Shown: piece by piece, positions 41,926 to 50,544 of the stretch | Layout: each line of letters opens with the position of its first letter | Position numbering within the stretch: the first letter of the stretch is position 1 | Assembly (NCBI GenBank): GCA_903870905.1 | Contig: CAIQEU010000016.1 | Location: forward strand, 1-51,376 | DNA: 51,376 nt | From: an uncultured Actinomycetes bacterium | GTDB taxonomy: Bacteria; Actinomycetota; Acidimicrobiia; Acidimicrobiales; RAAP-2 | Direction of reading: 5' to 3' | Translations under genes and position numbers: made by a program | Notes under the pieces: model-generated | What the model was told of the DNA's origin: nothing | The model's input: the letters and a program-made list of their open reading frames with translations, nothing else | Databases searched by the model: none

Positions 41926-43004
41926 AACACCTCAATCGAGCATCGGTACTCGCGGGCGACAACTGCAGTTGCGAGATCATGCGCTCTCGCTGCATCAACG
42001 GTGAGCTGCAAGACGCCGAGTCCACCCTCGACGGAGTGGGCAATTTGGAGGTCGACGACGTTGACGCCGAGATCGGAGGCGATCCGCGTGACCTCAGCGA
42101 GAACGCCAGGCCGGTCAGGCACCGGAATACGACACGTCGCCAACGCAGTCGGCTGCACCGTCTTGGCTGGCAGGGCACGTCGCGCCGCCGATGAGCCAGC
42201 GAGAAAGCCTTGCAGATCGTCCAGGCGATCCTCAGCGATCATCGATCGCAGCTCTTGGAGGTCGGCGATTACCTCTGCCAACGTGGCGTCAATGGCGCTG
42301 GCATTCGCCTGACAGATGCGGGGCCAGATCGCCGGATCTCCGGCGGCGACCCGGGTCATATCTCGGAATCCACCGGCTGCCAACTGGAGCAACGCTCCAT
42401 CACTCGCAGCACCAATGGTGGCTCGGTGCATGAGCGTCGCTGCCACGAGGTGCGGCACATGACTCACCATGGCAACGAGTCGGTCGTGATCGGCGGCATC
42501 GAGGGCGAGTGCGAGGGCGCCCATTCGGGTCACCATTGCAACGAGTTGGGCGTACCGTGCAGGATCAGTCGTGGCGGTTGGCGTCAGTACCCACGTTGCG
42601 CCTACGAACATGTCCGCCCGAGCTCCGTCGAGGCCCAACTGCTCTGAGCCAGCCATGGGGTGGCCACCGATGAATCGGGGATCGTCAATGCTGTCGACGA
42701 TGGGCCGCTTCACCCCACAGACATCGGTCACGATGACCGAGGGATTGCGCCCACCACGAGCCAGTATCTCCAAGACGGCGGGACCGACACTTCCGGCAGG
42801 GACGCAGACCACCACGATCTCCGCGGCGAGATCGTCACCAATTGCGGCAATCACCCCGCGGTCGAGGGCGAGCCGCAACCGATCCTCGTCTCGATCGATA
42901 CCGAAGACGGTGAATCCTTGCTCCCCGAGCGCGAGGGCCACCGAGCCACCGATGAGGCCCAAGCCGACGACGACGGCCCGCCGGGAGGTCACGTCGGTTG
43001 TCAT
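41922..43004 (-). CDS. tyrA: Prephenate dehydrogenase with C-terminal ACT domain
   Basis: Oxidative decarboxylation of prephenate to 4-hydroxyphenylpyruvate for tyrosine. 360 residues. N-terminal NAD fold: AVVVGLGLIGGSVALAL and FGIDRDEDRL. Catalytic region: FIGGHPMAGSEQLGLDGARADMF and VSHVPHLVAATL with the key histidine. The C-terminal ACT domain (about 285-355, CRIPVPDRPGVLAEVTRIASDLGVNV) suggests allosteric control by an amino acid, probably tyrosine. It overlaps chorismate mutase by four bases (ATGA), so the two consecutive enzymes are made together. Confidence 0.95.
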   Translation of the reverse strand: MTTDVTSRRAVVVGLGLIGGSVALALGEQGFTVFGIDRDEDRLRLALDRGVIAAIGDDLAAEIVVVCVPAGSVGPAVLEILARGGRNPSVIVTDVCGVKRPIVDSIDDPRFIGGHPMAGSEQLGLDGARADMFVGATWVLTPTATTDPARYAQLVAMVTRMGALALALDAADHDRLVAMVSHVPHLVAATLMHRATIGAASDGALLQLAAGGFRDMTRVAAGDPAIWPRICQANASAIDATLAEVIADLQELRSMIAEDRLDDLQGFLAGSSAARRALPAKTVQPTALATCRIPVPDRPGVLAEVTRIASDLGVNVVDLQIAHSVEGGLGVLQLTVDAARAHDLATAVVAREYRCSIEVL

Positions 43005-43375
43005 CGGGTCAGATCGTCACGCAGATTGGCCGCACCGTGGAGGTAGACGTGGTGCAGTTCCTCGGGACGCTTTCGAGACCGGAGCGTCATCATGATCCGA
43101 AGCGCACGGGGCGTCGCTCCGACGATGTCGAGTTCTTGAGCGCAGATGAGGGGCACGTTGGCGAAACCGAGGTCACGAGCGGCGGTCGCAGGAAAGACCG
43201 AGATCAAGTCCTTAGTTGCGGTGAAGAGTACCGAGATGACGTCGCCCTCGCGCACCGCGTTGCGGACCAACATTTCCTGGAGGAGCTCATTGACGCGACC
43301 AGCAACGCTCGCACGTGTGTCGTCATCGGCGGTTGTCGCTCCTCGGAGTGCACGGACGTGGTAGCGCAGCGTCAT
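43001..43375 (-). CDS. aroH: Chorismate mutase, AroH type
   Basis: Monofunctional trimeric chorismate mutase that makes prephenate. 124 residues, close to Bacillus AroH (127). Family segments: VRALRGATTADDDT, VISVLFTATKDLISVFPATAAR with the active-site Arg and Glu/Asp region, GFANVPLICAQELDIVG, ALRIMMTLRSRK, and HHVYLHGAANLRDDL. It is not of the helical AroQ type more often seen in actinobacteria. It overlaps both neighbours by four bases: the pseudouridine synthase (43372-43375) and tyrA (43001-43004). Confidence 0.95.
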   Translation of the reverse strand: MTLRYHVRALRGATTADDDTRASVAGRVNELLQEMLVRNAVREGDVISVLFTATKDLISVFPATAARDLGFANVPLICAQELDIVGATPRALRIMMTLRSRKRPEELHHVYLHGAANLRDDLTR

Positions 43376-44145
43376 GATCGAATCGTAGTTCCCCTCATGG
43401 ACCCCTTCCTCGTGGGCTGCCGTCCCTTCACGGCAACTTCACCGAGCGCGAGGACCTCATCGAGCGTGAGGTGGCGCCACTCCCCCGGCTTCAGGCGCTG
43501 ATCGGCCAAGTTGCCAATGCGCATCCGCACCAAGCGAAGGACCGGATGACCCACCGCCTCGCACATCCGGCGCACCTGACGATTTCTCCCCTCGTGGATG
43601 ACGATCTTGAGGAGACCTGCATCGAGTTCCGCAACTCTGGCCGGGGCGGTCATCCCATCCTCAAGTTCCACCCCTTCGCGGAGCGAACGAAGCGCCGCAG
43701 GGCTGAGCGCTCCACCACCAACTTCAACTAAGTACTCCTTCTCCACACCATGACTTGGGTGCGTCAGCATCTGAGCGAACGCGCCGTCATTGGTCAGGAG
43801 CAACAGGCCTTCGGTGTCGTAGTCGAGGCGGCCCACCGAGAACACGCGGGGCTCACGAGGAACAAGGTCCACCACTGTTGGCCGACCTTCGGGATCGGCT
43901 GCAGTGGAGACGACTTTGGCGGGTTTGTTGAGCAGGTAGTGGACGAGGCCCGGCATCGTCGGGATCGGCACCCCATCCACGAAGATCTGCGCAACATCGG
44001 GGTCGACTCTGCGGCCGAGAATGGCGACCTCGCCATCTACGGTCACGCGTCCATCGAAGATCAGGTCTTCGCACACTCGTCGTGAGCCGAAGCCCGTTCG
44101 GGCGAGCACCTTCTGGAGGCGTTCGCCTTCGGCGTCATTAACCAC
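43372..44145 (-). CDS. RsuA/RluB-family rRNA pseudouridine synthase
   Basis: Modifies uridine in 23S or 16S rRNA. 257 residues from the GTG at 44145. The N-terminal S4 domain (ERLQKVLARTGFGSRRVCEDLIFDGRVTVDG) is followed by the catalytic domain with YLLNKPAKVVST, SVGRLDYDTEGLLLLTNDG (catalytic aspartate in RLDYDTEGL), KEYLVEVGG, and IHEGRNRQVRRMCEAVGHPV. The open frame begins at a GTG at 44163; the GTG at 44145 has GAGGA eight bases upstream and an eight-base overlap with scpB. It corresponds to Rv1711 of the conserved mycobacterial block. RluB versus RsuA cannot be told. Confidence 0.92.
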   Translation of the reverse strand: MVNDAEGERLQKVLARTGFGSRRVCEDLIFDGRVTVDGEVAILGRRVDPDVAQIFVDGVPIPTMPGLVHYLLNKPAKVVSTAADPEGRPTVVDLVPREPRVFSVGRLDYDTEGLLLLTNDGAFAQMLTHPSHGVEKEYLVEVGGGALSPAALRSLREGVELEDGMTAPARVAELDAGLLKIVIHEGRNRQVRRMCEAVGHPVLRLVRMRIGNLADQRLKPGEWRHLTLDEVLALGEVAVKGRQPTRKGSMRGTTIRS

Positions 44146-44716
44146 CCGACAGGTCCTCAACACCGCGCATGGCGTCTTCGAACGCCGCTACGGCCTCTAC
44201 GCCCGGGAGGAACTCTTCGACCGGGGGCAGTTGATTGAGCGAGAAGAGTCCGAGGCGTTCCAAGAACATCTCCGTCGTCCCGTAGAGAATGGGCTGACCA
44301 GGGCCCTCAGCCCGACCAACGACCTCGATGTAGCCACGGCTCTCTAAGAGTTTGACGACGCCATCGGCGTTGACGCCACGGAGATTGGCGATCTGGGCCC
44401 GAGAAACCGGCTGTCGGTAGGCAACAATCGCGAGGGTTTCGAGGGCGGCGGTCGACAGGCGTGCGGACACGCCTCGGTTGGCGAAGCGCTGGACGATCTC
44501 TGCCAAGTCGGCTGAGGTCTGGAATCGGTAGCCACCGGCCACAAATCCGAGCTCAAAGCCCCGTTCCTCAGCCCGACAGCGCTCTTGCAGCGCGGCGGCC
44601 ATCGCCTCTACCTCGGCGACGGGAACTTCGAGCAATTCGGCGATGAGCATCGGACTCACCGGCTCCACTGCGACGAGCACAAGGGCTTCAAACGCCCGAC
44701 TGAGATCATCCTTCAT
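44138..44716 (-). CDS. scpB: Segregation and condensation protein B
   Basis: Kleisin-associated winged-helix protein of the SMC-ScpAB condensin complex. 192 residues. Family features: EALVLVAVEPVSPMLIAELL at the N-terminus, RGFELGFVAGGYRFQTSADLAE, and the second winged helix LSTAALETLAIVAYRQPVSRAQIANLRGVNADGVVKLLESRGYIEVVGR, ending in LYGTTEMFLERLGL. The start overlaps the scpA stop by 11 bases and the stop overlaps the pseudouridine synthase by eight. Confidence 0.96.
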   Translation of the reverse strand: MKDDLSRAFEALVLVAVEPVSPMLIAELLEVPVAEVEAMAAALQERCRAEERGFELGFVAGGYRFQTSADLAEIVQRFANRGVSARLSTAALETLAIVAYRQPVSRAQIANLRGVNADGVVKLLESRGYIEVVGRAEGPGQPILYGTTEMFLERLGLFSLNQLPPVEEFLPGVEAVAAFEDAMRGVEDLSGG

Positions 44717-45497
44717 AGCTATCGATCACTCCTTCTGCGGTCATGAGGAGGTCACCGTCGCTGTCGGCACCTATCCATTCAATTTCGAGGTCCCCAAAGG
44801 AAATCCCCTGTCCGAGCGAAACCCGTCCGAGCTTGCAGAGCTCGAGGACTGCGAGGAAGTGCACGATGATTTCAAGCCGAGTAGTGAGTCCCTCCACCAT
44901 GGATCGGAAGGTCGTTCGGCCCTGCGTTGGAAGCGATTGTGCGAGCTCCATCACCATCGCCGCCACCGTGACGGTATCGACGTGCACGTGACTGAGGTCT
45001 ACCCGGGCGATGTCTGGTTCAACGAGGGTGCGTTTGAAGGCATCTGCGAGCTGCTCGGGTGTGACTCCAGCGAGGAGATCGGGCGCTTCGACCGTGAAGT
45101 CATCCTCGAGGCCTGCCTCACGAGGGACGGATCGACTGGCGAGTTCGGCCAAGAGAACGAATGCGTCGGCCGCTCCGGCATAGGCACGACATTCGAGCAA
45201 GCGAGCGAGCAGGAGGTCTCTCGACTCAAGGCCAATGAGCTCCTCATCGTCGTCGACCTCATCGGGTCCAGGGAGGAGTTTGGTCGACTTCATCTCGATC
45301 AAAATCGCTGCCACGAGCAAGAACTCAGAGATTTGATCGAGACTCAAGAGTTCGCGATGGTCGGTCAGCGTGGCAACGAATGACCCAACGATCGGCGACA
45401 GGGGTACGTCCAAGATGTCACGCTCATGTCCCTGAATTTGCTGGAGGAGTCGAGCAATCGTGCCCTGGTACCCCTCAACTTCAACCATGAACGTCAC
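44706..45497 (-). CDS. scpA: Segregation and condensation protein A (kleisin)
   Basis: Kleisin bridging SMC heads and ScpB in chromosome condensation. 263 residues. The N-terminal kleisin motif VEGYQGTIARLLQQIQGHERDILDVPLS differs a little from the common F-x-G-P-L-D-LLL form (here Y-Q-G-T-I-A). LLVAAILIEMKSTKLLPGP is highly typical, and the C-terminal winged helix contains TTFRSMVEGLTTRLEIIVHFLAVLELCKLGRVSLGQG. The GTG at 45497 is supported by a TAGGTT box six bases upstream; an in-frame ATG lies three codons later. It heads an eight-gene operon. Confidence 0.94.
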   Translation of the reverse strand: MTFMVEVEGYQGTIARLLQQIQGHERDILDVPLSPIVGSFVATLTDHRELLSLDQISEFLLVAAILIEMKSTKLLPGPDEVDDDEELIGLESRDLLLARLLECRAYAGAADAFVLLAELASRSVPREAGLEDDFTVEAPDLLAGVTPEQLADAFKRTLVEPDIARVDLSHVHVDTVTVAAMVMELAQSLPTQGRTTFRSMVEGLTTRLEIIVHFLAVLELCKLGRVSLGQGISFGDLEIEWIGADSDGDLLMTAEGVIDSYEG

Positions 45498-45503
45498 GCC
45501 ACA

Positions 45504-45509
45504 AACCTA
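45504..45509 (-). promoter_or_regulatory. -10 box of the probable leaderless scpA-plsC operon transcript
   Basis: TAGGTT on the minus strand, exactly six bases before the GTG at 45497. The divergent trpS promoter begins 56 bases away. Confidence 0.55.
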
Positions 45510-45564
45510 GTGACTACCAGCAGGCCTCGTCGTCGACACCTCCAAAGTGCATCGAGTGGGTCGG

Positions 45565-45570
45565 TAACAT
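45565..45570 (+). promoter_or_regulatory. -10 box of a probable leaderless trpS transcript
   Basis: TAACAT on the plus strand, five bases before the ATG at 45576. Confidence 0.5.
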
Positions 45571-45575
45571 GGGGC

Positions 45576-46556
45576 ATGGCCCGCGTCCTCTCAGGCATTC
45601 AACCTTCCGGAGATCTCCACCTCGGCAACTACCTCGGCGCACTGCGCCAGTGGGTGCAGAACCAAGACCGAGACGATGCCTACTACTGCATCGTCGATCT
45701 CCATGCCCTGACCCAAGCCATCGATCCCGACGAGTTACGTCGCCGAACGCTCGAAACTGCCGCTGGCTTCATCGCCGCTGGGCTCGATCCCGAGAAGGTC
45801 ACGATGTTCGTCCAGAGCCACGTCGTCGCCCACACCCGCTTGGCGTGGTTGCTCGAGTGCACCGCATCAATGGGCGAGCTCAACCGGATGACCCAGTTCA
45901 AAGACAAGGGGCGTGGGAACGATGCCGTGAAGGTAGGCCTCTTCACCTATCCCGTGCTCATGGCGGCCGACATTTTGGCCTATGACGCAGATCTCGTTCC
46001 CGTTGGCGAAGACCAACGGCAACATATTGAGCTCACTCGGGATCTCGCCAACCGGTTCAACTTTCAATATGGCGACGTCCTCGTGGTCCCCGAGGCCACC
46101 ATTCCTGCGGTTGGGGCCCGGGTCATGGACCTCCAACAACCCGATCGGAAGATGAGCAAATCCATCCCATCTCCACTTGGACGGATCGACCTCTTCGAGA
46201 GCGCCGAGGACACCATGAAGAAGGTGAAGAAGGCGGTCACCGATACCGGAGACGACGTCACCTACGACCCTGATGGACGACCTGGGGTATCGAACTTGCT
46301 CGACCTCCTCGCCGCTGCCACAGGAGGCTCCCCAGCCACCTTGGCCACGAACTACACCCGGTTTGGTGACCTGAAGGCCGACGTTGGCACCGCACTCGTC
46401 GAGATGCTGGCCCCACTCCGAGCTCGGTACACCGAGCTCATGAGCGACCCTTCTGAGCTCACGGCAGTCCTGCGCAAGGGGGCTGAGAAGGCCTCGATCG
46501 TTGCTGACGCAACCTACGACCGAGCCGCTGCAGCGATGGGTCTCCTGGCGCCCTAA
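45576..46556 (+). CDS. trpS: Tryptophanyl-tRNA synthetase
   Basis: Class I synthetase charging tRNA-Trp. 326 residues from the ATG at 45576; the frame is open to 45426, but that part overlaps the divergent scpA gene. HIGH-equivalent signature SGDLHLGNYLGAL, RMTQFKDK, the LMAADILAYDADLVPVGEDQRQHIELTRDLA segment, and the KMSKS signature DRKMSKSIPSP are all present. A TAACAT box lies five bases before the start. Its TAA stop overlaps the stop of the convergent M50 protease gene by two bases. Confidence 0.97.
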   Translation: MARVLSGIQPSGDLHLGNYLGALRQWVQNQDRDDAYYCIVDLHALTQAIDPDELRRRTLETAAGFIAAGLDPEKVTMFVQSHVVAHTRLAWLLECTASMGELNRMTQFKDKGRGNDAVKVGLFTYPVLMAADILAYDADLVPVGEDQRQHIELTRDLANRFNFQYGDVLVVPEATIPAVGARVMDLQQPDRKMSKSIPSPLGRIDLFESAEDTMKKVKKAVTDTGDDVTYDPDGRPGVSNLLDLLAAATGGSPATLATNYTRFGDLKADVGTALVEMLAPLRARYTELMSDPSELTAVLRKGAEKASIVADATYDRAAAAMGLLAP

Positions 46557-47332
46557 GCCCCCGTGCCGTAGAACGCAGCGAACCACCATCGAAAGAGGTG
46601 GAGTTCTGGCCAAGCCAGAAGGTTTCGGCCGAGGAGCACCACGACAATCACCAGCGGAAACGCGATCTGTCGGATCTGGAAGTACCTCGGCATCGCCCGG
46701 TCGGGAAGGATGCGTTCGATGACCGCGGAACCATCGAGGGGCGGGATCGGCAGCAAATTGAAGAGTGCGAGGAGCAGGTTGAGGAATCCCGCTTCAAAGA
46801 GGACGAGCATCCAGGTCGGCTGCGTCTCGAAACTCGCAATTGAAGGAACGAGGGCGTGCACGCCAGCGAGGATGGATGCACCGTAGAGGAGGCCGAGAAT
46901 CACGAGGTTGGTTGCGGGACCTGCGAGCGCAACGTAGACCGAGGCATTGCGGGTATTGCGAAGGTTCGAGACGTTCACCGGCACCGGTTTCGCTGCCCCA
47001 AAGGGCACACCGAAGGTCAGGGCGCACACGATCGGCAAGATCACGGTGGCGCCGAGAGAAATGTGGGGCAACGGATTCGCGGTCAATCGCCCGGCGCGCT
47101 TGGCGGTCGTGTCGCCGAAAGCGAGGGCCACCACGCCGTGACTCACTTCATGGGCGATCGCTGAAGGGATGAGGGCGCCGAACCACACTGTCGTACTGAG
47201 TGTCATCCAGCCAAGATCGTGCGCAATGGTCAGACCGCCGAAGAACACGACGTACCACACCCAAAACGGTGCCCGGTTGGCGCGCACCGAGAGCGCTCGA
47301 CCCAAGGTCGTCCAATCTGTGGGTGCGGTCAT
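46553..47332 (-). CDS. Site-2-protease-like M50 family membrane metalloprotease
   Basis: Intramembrane zinc protease homologue. 259 residues with about six hydrophobic helices. Zinc site: PSAIAHEVSHGVVALAFGD (H-E-x2-H) in an early helix; the third ligand is the aspartate in LLALFNLLPIPPLDGSAV. The protein is a minimal form without PDZ or CBS domains, like the Rip2/YwhC group. The substrate is unknown. The ATG at 47332 is six bases after a TAGAGT box that begins with the TAG stop of xerD, so it can have its own leaderless transcript. Confidence 0.92.
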   Translation of the reverse strand: MTAPTDWTTLGRALSVRANRAPFWVWYVVFFGGLTIAHDLGWMTLSTTVWFGALIPSAIAHEVSHGVVALAFGDTTAKRAGRLTANPLPHISLGATVILPIVCALTFGVPFGAAKPVPVNVSNLRNTRNASVYVALAGPATNLVILGLLYGASILAGVHALVPSIASFETQPTWMLVLFEAGFLNLLLALFNLLPIPPLDGSAVIERILPDRAMPRYFQIRQIAFPLVIVVVLLGRNLLAWPELHLFRWWFAAFYGTGA

Positions 47333-47338
47333 GGGGCC

Positions 47339-47344
47339 ACTCTA
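47339..47344 (-). promoter_or_regulatory. -10 box of a probable leaderless M50 protease transcript
   Basis: TAGAGT on the minus strand, exactly six bases before the ATG at 47332. Its first three bases are the xerD stop codon (47342-47344). Confidence 0.55.
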
Positions 47345-48271
47345 GGACCGAGAGGTGCGAGGGCGACCTCGAGGGTGAGCTCGCTCGAGGGTTGCCCGGA
47401 GGTGCTCGGGATCGACCTTCGTGTAGCGCTGGGTGGTCGCGATCGAACGATGGCCGAGCACCTCTTGCACCACCCGGATATCTGCCCCGTTGGCCAACAG
47501 GTGCGTCGCACAGGAGTGGCGCAGGACGTGCGGACTGACGACGTCGCTCAGCCCTACCACTGCAGCTCGGCGCTGGAGGAGCGCGAAGGTTGCTTGGCGG
47601 GTGAGTCGACCGCCACGTGCGGTCAGGAAGAGCGCCGACTCATCTCCACGGCGCTGCCAACGTGCCGGAGCCAAGGCCCCTCGACCCTCGGGGCCAGTCC
47701 AGCGGTCGAGCGCAGCAGCTGCGTAGGAGCCGAGCGGCACGATGCGCTCTCGGTTGCCCTTCCCGCGAACCAAGAGGAGGCCGTCACTGCGGTCGACGCT
47801 CATGAGGTCGAGGGCAGTGACCTCACTCACCCGAGCCCCAGATGCATAGAGCACCTCGAGGACGGCACGGTCTCGTCGCGCCAGTGGATCATCCCCATCG
47901 CAGGCGTCCAGAATCAAGGCGATCTGGTCCACCGAGAGGGCTTTAGGCAACGCCGTAGCGGATGACAACGGACGGAGATCGCTCGTTGGATCGCTCGACA
48001 GCGCCCCCTCGTCAACTGCGAAGCGGTAGAACCCGCGGAGCACCGAGGCAGCTCTGGCAACAGATGCCCGAGCGCTCCCCCGCCCAGCCAGCGATGCGAG
48101 GTAGGCCTCAAGGTCAACGACCGACGCTCCCTCGAGGGTGAGGTCGAGTGCCGCGAATGCCACCGTGGCACTCAGGAGGTCTCGACGATAGGCCCCGAGC
48201 GTGTTCGCGCTCCTGCCCTTCTCGATCGCCAACCACCCGAGGTACTCCTCAGCGAGGCCGGAGAGCGTCAC
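47342..48271 (-). CDS. xerD: Site-specific tyrosine recombinase XerD/XerC
   Basis: Resolves chromosome dimers at dif. 309 residues from the GTG at 48271. The N-terminal core-binding domain (EYLGWLAIEKGRSANTLGAYRRDL) is followed by the catalytic domain with R in YASGARVSEVTALDL, K in RGKGNRERIVPLG, H-x2-R in PHVLRHSCATHLLANGADI, LGHRSIATTQRY, and the tyrosine nucleophile in TTQRYTKV. The open frame reaches 48370; a TTG at 48292 overlapping the Nudix stop is an alternative start. Its place after pyrG-Nudix matches mycobacteria (Rv1699-Rv1701) and marks it as the housekeeping recombinase, not a mobile-element integrase. Confidence 0.93.
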   Translation of the reverse strand: MTLSGLAEEYLGWLAIEKGRSANTLGAYRRDLLSATVAFAALDLTLEGASVVDLEAYLASLAGRGSARASVARAASVLRGFYRFAVDEGALSSDPTSDLRPLSSATALPKALSVDQIALILDACDGDDPLARRDRAVLEVLYASGARVSEVTALDLMSVDRSDGLLLVRGKGNRERIVPLGSYAAAALDRWTGPEGRGALAPARWQRRGDESALFLTARGGRLTRQATFALLQRRAAVVGLSDVVSPHVLRHSCATHLLANGADIRVVQEVLGHRSIATTQRYTKVDPEHLRATLERAHPRGRPRTSRS

Positions 48272-48284
48272 CTGTTCGGTGAAC

Positions 48285-48827
48285 TCAGCCAAGGTACGCC
48301 CGAGCGAGATGGGCTGCGAGCACCGTGTCGACGTCGACGCCGAGAGGATCTCGATAGGCGCAGAGATCATCGAGCGGCATCGTGACGTGCTCGATGAAGT
48401 GCTCCTCTATCCCCTCTGGAGCTGCGCCCACCTCTTCGAGGTCGGTCGCTAGGAATAGCCAGGTCTGCTGATCCGTCCAACCAGCGGAATTCAACATGAC
48501 GCCGAGCTCCACCATGGTGCGAGCCCGCAGACCACACTCCTCCAGCAATTCTCGATGCGCCGTCATCACTTCGGGTTCACCGCTGTGGTCACGAAGGCCT
48601 GCCGGGATCTCGAGCAGGTAGCGGTCGATGGGTGCTCGGTACTGGCGGATGAGGTGCACGTTGCGATCGGCGTCAACGGGGATGACGGCGACTGCCCCGA
48701 GGTGGAGCGCCACGTCACGGTGAAATGGCTTTCCATCTGGAGCTGCCACCGTCCGATCAACCACGGTGAAGGCGAATCCTCGAAGCCGTTCTTCATCGCC
48801 GAGCACGGTGAACTGCTCGCCGCTCAT
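48285..48827 (-). CDS. Nudix hydrolase, ADP-ribose pyrophosphatase type
   Basis: Hydrolyses ADP-ribose or a related nucleoside diphosphate. 180 residues from the ATG at 48827, four bases after the pyrG stop; the longer open frame lies inside pyrG and is shadow. The Nudix box reads IPAGLRDHSGEPEVMTAHRELLEECGL, with one extra residue between Gly and the first Glu as in mycobacterial Rv1700. VHLIRQYRAPIDRYLLEIPAG and GWTDQQTWLFLA agree with that family. Position between pyrG and xerD is conserved in actinobacteria. Confidence 0.93.
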   Translation of the reverse strand: MSGEQFTVLGDEERLRGFAFTVVDRTVAAPDGKPFHRDVALHLGAVAVIPVDADRNVHLIRQYRAPIDRYLLEIPAGLRDHSGEPEVMTAHRELLEECGLRARTMVELGVMLNSAGWTDQQTWLFLATDLEEVGAAPEGIEEHFIEHVTMPLDDLCAYRDPLGVDVDTVLAAHLARAYLG

Positions 48828-48831
48828 GGCG

Positions 48832-50511
<1,680 letters not shown>

Positions 50512-50544
50512 GACGCGTCAGCACCTGCGCGCGTGAAGGCTTCC

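Noticed and set aside
45426-45575. 50-codon extension of trpS
   Set aside because: It overlaps the 5' end of divergent scpA and precedes the usual synthetase N-terminus; a -10 box lies five bases before the chosen ATG.
47342-48271. Integrase of a mobile element
   Set aside because: The position after pyrG and the Nudix gene is the conserved place of the housekeeping XerD, and there is no attachment site or cargo.
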